From: Pseudomonadota bacterium
GTDB taxonomy: Bacteria > Desulfobacterota > Binatia > UBA1149
Length of the DNA stretch: 64,000 nucleotides
Assembly: GCA_014382245.1 (NCBI GenBank)
Contig: JACNKC010000068.1
Location: forward strand, 38,203 to 102,202
Reading direction: 5' to 3'
Position 1 is the first letter of the stretch. Each line of letters starts with the position of its first letter. The translations under genes and the position numbers were made by a program. The notes under the pieces were generated by a model. That model was given only the letters and a program-made list of their open reading frames with translations. It did no database searches and was not told where the DNA came from. This document shows positions 9,954 through 16,875 of the stretch, piece by piece.

Positions 9954-11447
9954 ATGACCAACGACAGCAACAACACTGACCGCGCCGACTACACGGTGGC
10001 CGTCATAGGCTCGGGATTTGGCGGCATCGGCACGGCCATCAAGCTCAAGCAGGCAGGAATCAACTCCTTTGTCATGATCGAGCGGGCCCATGAACCGGGT
10101 GGCACCTGGCGGGACAATACTTACCCCGGCTGTGCCTGCGATGTGCCGGCCAACGCCTACTCGCTCTCCTCTGACCCCAACCCTGACTGGAAACACAAGT
10201 TTGCCCACGCCGACGAAATCCAGGCCTACCTGCTGCGCACCGTCGACAAGCACGGCCTCGGCGGACACCTGCGCCTTGAAACCGAGGTCAGCTCGGCGGT
10301 CTTTGATGACCAGCGCCAACAATGGGCGCTGCACCTGGATAACGGTGAACAGATCACTGCTCAGGTGGTGATCGCGGCCGTCGGCGGACTGGTCAACCCC
10401 GCGCCCCCCGACATCGAGGGCCTGGCCGACTTCGAGGGCCAGCTTTTTCACACCGCCCGCTGGAACCACGACTACGACCTCAGCGGCAAGCGCGTCGCGG
10501 TTATCGGCACCGGCGCAAGCGCGGTGCAGGTGATTCCGGCCATAGCCCCCTCTGTTGAACACATGAGCGTCTTTCAGCGCACGCCCGCGTGGGTGGTGCC
10601 CAAGGGTGACCTCGTGGTAAGCGAAACAACCAAGCAACGCTTCCGGCGTTATCCGTTCATGCAGAAAGCCGTGCGGTGGTTCACCTTCTGCTTCAGCGAA
10701 GCCATGGGGCCGATGATCGTGCTCGACTCACCGCGGCTGTCTGGTATAGCCGAACGCGCTTCGATCAGGCACCTCGAGCACTGCGTGTCCGACCCCGTAC
10801 TCCGGGAAAAGCTCACCCCGCACTTTCAGTTCGGCTGCAAGCGCATGCTTATCTCCGATGATTTCTGGCCCTGCTTCGAACGCGGCAACGTCGAGCTGGT
10901 AACCGACAGCATCACCCGGATAACTGCCAAGGGGCTTGTTACCCGCGATGCCGACGGTAACGAGCAATCCCACCCCGTTGACGCCCTGCTGCTCGCCACC
11001 GGTTTTGAGACCGGGCTTTCGTCGGCACCGTTTCCCATCACCGGGCGCGCGGGCAAGACGCTGGCCGACACCTGGAAGAACGGCGCGGTTGCCTACAAGG
11101 GAATGGCGGTGTCGGGTTTCCCCAACTGGTTTACCATCATGGGTCCGAACACCGGCCCGGGCCACACCTCGGTGCTGGTCTTCACCGAGGCGCAGATCAG
11201 GTACATCGTGCAGGCCGTGCGCAGGATCGCCAGCGGGCGAGCGCGCAGCTTCGAGGTAAAACAGCAGGTGCAGGACCGCTACAACGAGCGCATACAGGGG
11301 CGCATGAAATACACGGCCTGGTCATCGGGCTGCAACAGCTGGTACCTGGGAGAAGACGGTAAGAACCGCGCCCTGTTTCCGGGCTTCGCCAGCGAGTACT
11401 ACCTGCGCACGCGACGCTTCAAGCGCTCGGACTACACCGTCAGGTAG
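9954..11447 (+). CDS. Baeyer-Villiger-type flavin monooxygenase
   Basis: 497 aa, the compact form without N-terminal extension. FAD-binding GSGFGG at residues 19-24, fingerprint F160-x-G-xxx-H-T-xx-W170, NADPH site GTGASA at 185-190. The ATG at 9954 is chosen because it places the FAD motif at the usual distance; an upstream in-frame ATG at 9891 would add 21 atypical residues. Divergent from sodC with 66 bp between. It oxygenates ketones or related carbonyls; substrate unknown. It is clearly diverged from the 646-aa monooxygenase nearby, so the pair is not a recent duplication. Confidence 0.85.
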   Translation: MTNDSNNTDRADYTVAVIGSGFGGIGTAIKLKQAGINSFVMIERAHEPGGTWRDNTYPGCACDVPANAYSLSSDPNPDWKHKFAHADEIQAYLLRTVDKHGLGGHLRLETEVSSAVFDDQRQQWALHLDNGEQITAQVVIAAVGGLVNPAPPDIEGLADFEGQLFHTARWNHDYDLSGKRVAVIGTGASAVQVIPAIAPSVEHMSVFQRTPAWVVPKGDLVVSETTKQRFRRYPFMQKAVRWFTFCFSEAMGPMIVLDSPRLSGIAERASIRHLEHCVSDPVLREKLTPHFQFGCKRMLISDDFWPCFERGNVELVTDSITRITAKGLVTRDADGNEQSHPVDALLLATGFETGLSSAPFPITGRAGKTLADTWKNGAVAYKGMAVSGFPNWFTIMGPNTGPGHTSVLVFTEAQIRYIVQAVRRIASGRARSFEVKQQVQDRYNERIQGRMKYTAWSSGCNSWYLGEDGKNRALFPGFASEYYLRTRRFKRSDYTVR

Positions 11448-11471
11448 TCTGCCGCCCGGCGGGCAGCTGGC

Positions 11472-12617
11472 TCAGTAACGCTCGGCCTTGGAGATGATCT
11501 CGTTCATTATCTCGCGGGTGCCGCCGCCTATGGGGTATAGTCGTGCGTCGCGGTACAGGCGCTCGACCACGTACTCGCGCATGTAACCGTAGCCACCGTG
11601 GATCTGCACGGCCTGGTCACAGACAGCCGAGCACATGTCGGTGGTCACGTTCTTGGCCTTGGCGGCCAGCACGTTGGCGTCTTCGCCGCGCAGGTGGCGG
11701 GCGACAACTTCGCCGGTTATCGCGCGGCCGGCGGCTATGCGCGTGGTCATGTCGGCCAGCTTGTGGCGGGTGACCTGGAAGCCCGACAGTGCCTGCCCGA
11801 AGGCTTCTCGCTCCCGGGCATAAGACACCGACTCCCTGTAAGCCAACTCGGCTATGGCCACGCACTGGGCGGCCAGCCCTACCCTCTCGGAAACAAAATT
11901 GTGCATGATCGCGAGGAATCCCTCGTTCTCTACGCCGACCAGGTTTTCTACCGGTACCCGGCAATCGTCGAAACTGAGCTCGGCCGTGTCGCTGGCCCAC
12001 CAGCCGGTCTTGCGCAACTTGCGCGACACGCTGAAGCCGGGCGTGCTCTTCTCTATGATGAGCAGCGAGATTCCACCGTGACGGTCTTCGCCCGTACGCA
12101 CCGCGGTAGTGACGAAGTCGGCCCGGCAGCCCGACGTTATAAAAGTCTTCGAACCGTTGACCACGTAGCAATCGCCGTCGCGCACGGCCCGGGTACGAAG
12201 CGAGGCAACGTCGCTGCCACCGCCGGGCTCGGTAATGCCCAGCGCCGACACCATGCGTCCTTCGAGTACCGGCCTTACGAAGCGTTCCTTCTGCTCATCC
12301 GTGCCCAGGCGAATAATAGGAGGAATTGCGATGTTGTGACTCCACAGGCCCACCACCGTTCCTACCGACTTTCCCGCCAGCACCATTTCATCGCCCGCGA
12401 CCGTGCCGTGCGACAGGTCTCCACCCAGCCCGCCGAGCTCCTCGGGGTAGCCCACGCCCATCAGCCCGGCCTCCGCCGCGCGCCGGTAGAGCTCTACGGG
12501 GAACTCTTCGGCCTCTTCCCATTCGTGGGCATTCGGCGCGATCTCGGTAGCGGCAAAACGCCTTATCTGCTCGCGTAGCTTGCTGTGTTCCTCGTTCTCG
12601 AAAAGGTATGTAGACAC
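11472..12617 (-). CDS. Acyl-CoA dehydrogenase
   Basis: 381-aa FAD enzyme introducing an alpha,beta double bond in an acyl-CoA. Family marks: ALGITEPGGGSD, YVVNGSKTFITSG and QIHGGYGYMREY. The C-terminal IGGGTREI lacks the YEGT glutamate of short-chain enzymes; an alternative base is the Glu in VSERVG, as in long-chain types (inference). The frame is open to an ATG at 12755, but GTG 12617 is preferred. It has GGGAG 10 nt upstream and gives the standard length, while the upstream extension is basic and non-homologous. Divergent from a second dehydrogenase. Confidence 0.85.
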   Translation of the reverse strand: MSTYLFENEEHSKLREQIRRFAATEIAPNAHEWEEAEEFPVELYRRAAEAGLMGVGYPEELGGLGGDLSHGTVAGDEMVLAGKSVGTVVGLWSHNIAIPPIIRLGTDEQKERFVRPVLEGRMVSALGITEPGGGSDVASLRTRAVRDGDCYVVNGSKTFITSGCRADFVTTAVRTGEDRHGGISLLIIEKSTPGFSVSRKLRKTGWWASDTAELSFDDCRVPVENLVGVENEGFLAIMHNFVSERVGLAAQCVAIAELAYRESVSYAREREAFGQALSGFQVTRHKLADMTTRIAAGRAITGEVVARHLRGEDANVLAAKAKNVTTDMCSAVCDQAVQIHGGYGYMREYVVERLYRDARLYPIGGGTREIMNEIISKAERY

Positions 12618-12816
12618 GTCGCTTGTTCTCCCGCGGGGTAATCCGCGCGTGGCCCCAGGGCCGGTACGCTCGCGCAGATTGCCCTTGTATGGCGGGTCAA
12701 CGCAACTCTTCCACGGGCTGGAACGGCAAAAGCTGTTGGCAGTAGCCATCACCAACGCGTACTGTTGCCAGCGGTAGAGCGATCAAGGGACGCGCAGCCA
12801 CGGGAGAAGCCACAGG

Positions 12817-13962
12817 ATGACCGACGATATTTTCTCAAGCCAGGAGCACAATATTTTTCGCGACACGATGCGACGCTTCGTGGAGACCGAGCTGGCCCCA
12901 CGCGCGCGCGAGTTCGACGAGATGGGCCAGGTGGACAAGAGCATTTACCCGAAGATGGGCGAGCTGGGTCTGCTCGGCCTGCGCTACGACCCCAGGTGGG
13001 GTGGCGCAGGCCTGGACTGGTCCTACTCGGCTATCTTTTACGAAGAACTCGCCCGCTGTGACAACGCGGGAGTCGGCATGGGCATCTCGGTACACACCGA
13101 CATGGCCACCCCTTCGTTGCACCAGTTCGGCAGTGATGAACTCAAGGAGAAATACCTCGTCCCGTCGATCAAGGGAGAGATGCTGTCTGCCATCGGCGTC
13201 ACAGAGCCCGACGCCGGTTCTGACGTGTCGGGCATCAAGACCCGGGCCGTGCGCGACGGCGACGACTGGGTAATAAACGGCTCGAAGACCTTCATCACCA
13301 ACGCGGCCACGGCCGACTGGATCTGCCTGCTGACAGTGACCGACCCCGACGCGGGCTACGGCGGGTTTTCGCAGATCCTGGTGCCCACCGACCTGCCCGG
13401 TTACCGCTACGACCTCCTCGACAAGATAGGCAACCGCGGCTCGGACACCGGCCTGCTGTTTTTCGAGGACCTGCGCGTACCCGTGTCCAACACCATCGGT
13501 GACCCCGGGCGCGGATTCCAGCAACAAATGATGCAGTTCCAGGACGAGCGCCTGCTGGCCTGCGTATCGAGCTACGCGGGCGCGCTCAGGCTGTGGGAGA
13601 TCACCCGCGAGTACGCCGAGAACCGGGTGCTGTTCGGCAAGCCCCTGTCAAAAATGCAGGTCTCGCAGTTCAAGTTCGTAGAAATGCTCACGCAGATAAC
13701 CGCCGCGAAGGAGCTGACGCTGTCCTGCGTACGCAAGTGCATAGCCGGCGAAGACGCCACCAAGGAGATCAGCATGGCCAAGATCTTCTGCGGTCGCATG
13801 GGCCGCTCGGTGGCCGACGAGTGCATGCAACTGCACGGCGGCTTCGGCTACATGCGCGAGTCTGCCGCCGGCCGCGCCTTCGTGGATACCCGGCTCATAA
13901 GCATAGGCGGGGGGTCGGACGAAACCATGATCCACTACCTGGCAAAGATGCTGGGCTTCTAG
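12817..13962 (+). CDS. Acyl-CoA dehydrogenase
   Basis: 381 aa. Family marks: AIGVTEPDAGSDVSG, WVINGSKTFITN, QLHGGFGYMRES, and a C-terminal IGGGSDETM. The Glu in QDERLL occupies the helix-G position used as base in long-chain and isovaleryl-type enzymes (inference). GGGAG lies upstream of the ATG. An enoyl-CoA hydratase starts 15 bp after the stop, so the pair can run two successive beta-oxidation-type steps on one acyl-CoA. The divergent neighbour is a related dehydrogenase. Substrate chain length cannot be decided. Confidence 0.87.
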   Translation: MTDDIFSSQEHNIFRDTMRRFVETELAPRAREFDEMGQVDKSIYPKMGELGLLGLRYDPRWGGAGLDWSYSAIFYEELARCDNAGVGMGISVHTDMATPSLHQFGSDELKEKYLVPSIKGEMLSAIGVTEPDAGSDVSGIKTRAVRDGDDWVINGSKTFITNAATADWICLLTVTDPDAGYGGFSQILVPTDLPGYRYDLLDKIGNRGSDTGLLFFEDLRVPVSNTIGDPGRGFQQQMMQFQDERLLACVSSYAGALRLWEITREYAENRVLFGKPLSKMQVSQFKFVEMLTQITAAKELTLSCVRKCIAGEDATKEISMAKIFCGRMGRSVADECMQLHGGFGYMRESAAGRAFVDTRLISIGGGSDETMIHYLAKMLGF

Positions 13963-13976
13963 GAGAACGACACGAC

Positions 13977-14777
13977 ATGGCGCAAAACGATAAGACCAGG
14001 CAAGACACGGTTCTCTACGAGCAGCGTGGACGAGCAGCCTGGATAACCCTCAACAACCCCGACAGCCGCAACGCGCTTTCGGCCGACATGGTCGAACAGC
14101 TGACGGCCGGTGTGAAGCGCGCCAACGCCGACGACGAGACGAGGGTCATCGTGCTCACGGGCGAGGGTACGGCGTTCTGCGCGGGAGCCGACCTCAAGAA
14201 GAGCGGCCGCATGGGCGAGACAGAAGGCAGCCGCAACCCCTTCATCGACCTGATGATGCACATACGCGACGGCGACAAGCCCGTGATCTGCGCGGTCAAC
14301 GGCGCAGCCTTCGGCGGCGGGCTGGGGCTGGTGGCCGCCTGCGACATAACCCTGGCCGTGGACACGGCGCGTTTCAGCTTCAGCGAGGTGCGCATAGGCG
14401 TGATCCCAGCCATGATCTCAGTGGTGGTGCTCCCGAAACTGGGCGAGCACAACACCATGCGGCTTTTCCTGACCGGCGAACGCTTCGACGCCCCACGCGC
14501 GCTCGAGTACGGCCTGCTGCACCGGGTGGTAGCTGCCGATGAGTTGGAAAACGAAGTGCAGAAAGAAATCGACTCAGTGGCCAGGGGCGGACCGGTAGCG
14601 ATACGCGAAGCCAAAAAACTCGTGCGCACCGTTGCCCGCCTCGACGAGGACGCGGCCTTTGCCTACGCCGAAGAGCGCATAGCCGAGCTCTTTGCCTCGC
14701 CCGAGGCAGCCGAGGGCATGGCGTCGTTTGCCGAGAAGCGCGACCCGGCCTGGGTTGCCGACAGCAACGACGACTGA
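13977..14777 (+). CDS. Enoyl-CoA hydratase/isomerase family protein
   Basis: 266-aa crotonase-fold protein, preceded by AGGAGA 9 nt before the ATG. The CoA/oxyanion segments FCAGADLK and NGAAFGGGLGL are intact. The second catalytic Glu is present (FSEVRIG, E137), but the first, normally in GGGxELA, is replaced in GGGLGLVA. A plain hydratase needs both, so methylglutaconyl-CoA-hydratase-like or isomerase activity should be considered. It lies 15 bp behind the acyl-CoA dehydrogenase and is surely co-transcribed with it. Confidence 0.83.
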   Translation: MAQNDKTRQDTVLYEQRGRAAWITLNNPDSRNALSADMVEQLTAGVKRANADDETRVIVLTGEGTAFCAGADLKKSGRMGETEGSRNPFIDLMMHIRDGDKPVICAVNGAAFGGGLGLVAACDITLAVDTARFSFSEVRIGVIPAMISVVVLPKLGEHNTMRLFLTGERFDAPRALEYGLLHRVVAADELENEVQKEIDSVARGGPVAIREAKKLVRTVARLDEDAAFAYAEERIAELFASPEAAEGMASFAEKRDPAWVADSNDD

Positions 14778-14798
14778 CCCTGGCCGACCAAGCAGGGG

Positions 14799-15662
14799 CT
14801 AGAGCCGGGACATCACCTTGTCGTCAAAAACGGCAAGGCCCTTTTCCAACGAACCGCTATCAAACCCGCGGGGCGCTATAACCGCGCGCGACACGCCCAT
14901 ATCCTGCAGACGCAGGGCCGTGTCGAGATCACAGTCTCCCATGCCCACGGTTATTTCTACTTCGCCGGCGTCGCGGCCCAGCTTATCGCACTCCTCCTTG
15001 AGCACGAGCATCAAGGGTTCGAGCTGCTCCGGACCACCGACGGCTGGAAAAAATCCGTCGCCATACCGAGCCGCCCGCTTGGCGGCTATGGGCGTGTGCC
15101 CACCTACTACCACCGGCACGCCCCCCGCCTGCACCGGCCCGGGGCTGGAGTGCATGGGGCCCCAGTTGAAAAACTTTCCGTCGAAGGCCTCGGCCTCCGC
15201 CTTCCACAGCGACCGGATGGCGGCCACTGCCTCGCGAGTGCGGGCCGCACGGTCGGCAAACGAGACCGCGATCGCGTCGAACTCTTCTTCGAGCCAACCG
15301 ACTCCTATGCCGAGGATGGCACGTCCCCGCGACAGCACGTCCAGGGTGGCGATTTCCTTGGCCACGTAAAACGGATGGCGCTGCGGCAGTATAAGAACGC
15401 CGGTGGCCAGCTTGATCTTCTCGGTAACCGCGGCCGCGTAGACCAGCGGCAGTATCGGGTCGGGAATCGGCGACTCCTCGGGGCCGGGCATGCGCCCGTC
15501 GGTGCTGTAGGGGTAGGTTGACTTGTAGCCGGCCGGAACAACCACGTGCTCCACCGTCCACAGTGACTCCATGCCCGCGGCCTCGTTCAGGCGAGCAAAA
15601 TCAGGCAGAAAATCAGGGGTCCCCATGGGCCCCACGTTGCTGAACATAACTCCGAACTTCAT
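14799..15662 (-). CDS. Luciferase-like (LLM class, F420-type) oxidoreductase
   Basis: 287-aa TIM-barrel flavin/deazaflavin oxidoreductase. Family marks: SLWTVEHVVVP, KLATGVLILPQRHPFYVAKE, GRAILGIGVGWLEEEF and VPVVVGGHTP. The GVGWxxEEF pattern and length fit the F420-dependent TIGR03619-like group; FMN use cannot be excluded. The ATG at 15662 has AAGGGGAG just upstream, whereas the frame extends upstream without homology. Substrate unknown. Convergent with the enoyl-CoA hydratase gene. Confidence 0.82.
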   Translation of the reverse strand: MKFGVMFSNVGPMGTPDFLPDFARLNEAAGMESLWTVEHVVVPAGYKSTYPYSTDGRMPGPEESPIPDPILPLVYAAAVTEKIKLATGVLILPQRHPFYVAKEIATLDVLSRGRAILGIGVGWLEEEFDAIAVSFADRAARTREAVAAIRSLWKAEAEAFDGKFFNWGPMHSSPGPVQAGGVPVVVGGHTPIAAKRAARYGDGFFPAVGGPEQLEPLMLVLKEECDKLGRDAGEVEITVGMGDCDLDTALRLQDMGVSRAVIAPRGFDSGSLEKGLAVFDDKVMSRL

Positions 15663-15849
15663 CTTTAAACTCCCCTTGTAGACGACTGTGCCACCACGCA
15701 ACCGATCCCGCCTGGCAGCGAACAAGCGCCCTGTTAGCCCTTTCAAAGGCCCCAGGCAACGCGACGGGCAGCTGCTAGCTGGTCGGGCCAGCGCGGAAAT
15801 ACAAATCCCCCCACCTGCCCCCCCCGAAAAGGGTGCAGCTGCATTCTGA

Positions 15850-16034
15850 CCTTCCCCCGAGAAAGTGGACACGCAATTCAGGCCGCTTACGCGGCGGTTA
15901 CAGCAGCGGATTCAAACTCGGCTGGACTCATATAGCCGAGATAGGAATGCCGACGCCAACGGTTATAGAACACCTCGATATACTCGAAGATCGCCGAACG
16001 TGCCTGGGCCGACCAGTGCTCGGACGGAAGCTGC
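15850..16034 (-). mobile_element. Remnant of an IS3-family element (transposase C-terminus and one end)
   Basis: On the minus strand residues [18 protein letters not shown] and [11 protein letters not shown] are the hallmark C-terminus of an IS3-family OrfB transposase, ending at a stop at 15887. The DDE catalytic core is missing. About 15-35 bp past the stop lies TGTCCACTTTCTCGGGGG (reading minus, about 15854-15872), placed and composed like an IS terminal repeat. The other end is absent. The interior boundary is at about 16020-16040, where sequence turns into a secreted-protein domain on the plus strand. Confidence 0.75.
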
Positions 16035-16601
16035 ATGGGCGGGCCGTTTGCCTGCCCGTCGTTTCCCCTGTCGGGCTGCCGAGGGCCGACTATCCCCCGC
16101 AAGGCCAGGCTGCTCATGCGCGACAGCGTGTTCGATGCCAGGGATTCGCTTAGATGGACCTGGAAAGAAGGCGCGGCCACCGCGAGTAGCGACTTCGGGG
16201 ATCCCCGGACCGGCAACGACTACTTCGCGCTTTGTCTGTACGACGAAGACTCCAACGTTCCCTACCTGGCCGGTGAGCAACTGGTGACAACGGGAACCCA
16301 GTGCGGCAGGAAGCCCTGCTGGAAGTACAAGCTGGGATCTTACCGTTACAAGGACCGGAGCGGAGAACTTTCCGACGGTATAGTAAAGATCAAGCTCTCG
16401 GCTGGTGCCGAGGGGAAGGCAGGCATCAAGGTATCGGGCAAGGGCGCTGCGCTCGCGCTGCCCGCATTGCCCTTGCTCGTGGACGAACGATTGACCGTGC
16501 AGTTCATCGCCGAGAACGGCAACTGCTGGGAGGCTCACTACGCGGCCGACGACGTAAAAAACCGCAACGGCAAACTAAGCGCGAGGTCTTCACCCGACTG
16601 A
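16035..16601 (+). pseudogene. Decapitated copy of the C-terminal domain of the downstream Cys-rich protein
   Basis: 188 codons whose product aligns end to end with the last 180 residues of the protein at 16876-19233. Shared blocks: FACPxFPLxGC, DSLxWxWKxGAAT, FGDP, CLYDE, VPYLAxEQLV, CWK, KGxALALPALPLLVD, GNCWEA/AGCWEA and NGKL/NGRLKA. No signal peptide or Cys-rich part precedes it; the upstream sequence is the transposase remnant. It is most likely what is left of a tandem paralogue after IS insertion and deletion. An ATG is present at 16035 but no Shine-Dalgarno site is visible. Confidence 0.75.
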
Positions 16602-16875
16602 AGCCGTCACCCCGTCGCTCCCCCCCCGGGTAGCAGCCACCCCCGAATGGGACACGCGCGCCTACCCACCCGCGTGGGGACTGTGCAGTGCAGACCGCAC
16701 AGCGTCCGCAACCGCAAAGCCACCCATGCTGGGGGCAGGGCAGCAAGAATTCCAACTTAACTGTTTACGCGCTCATAAAGCGGGGCATAAGCTGGACTCA
16801 CTGTCATGGGGGTCATGTACCAGTCGCCTTCGCGTCGACAGCAAATCGGACGCGACGGCGAAGAGGATGACCGCC

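Noticed and set aside
16602..16875. Riboswitch or small RNA in the leader of the Cys-rich gene
   Set aside because: No recognisable conserved riboswitch core; only scattered GC-rich repeats were seen.
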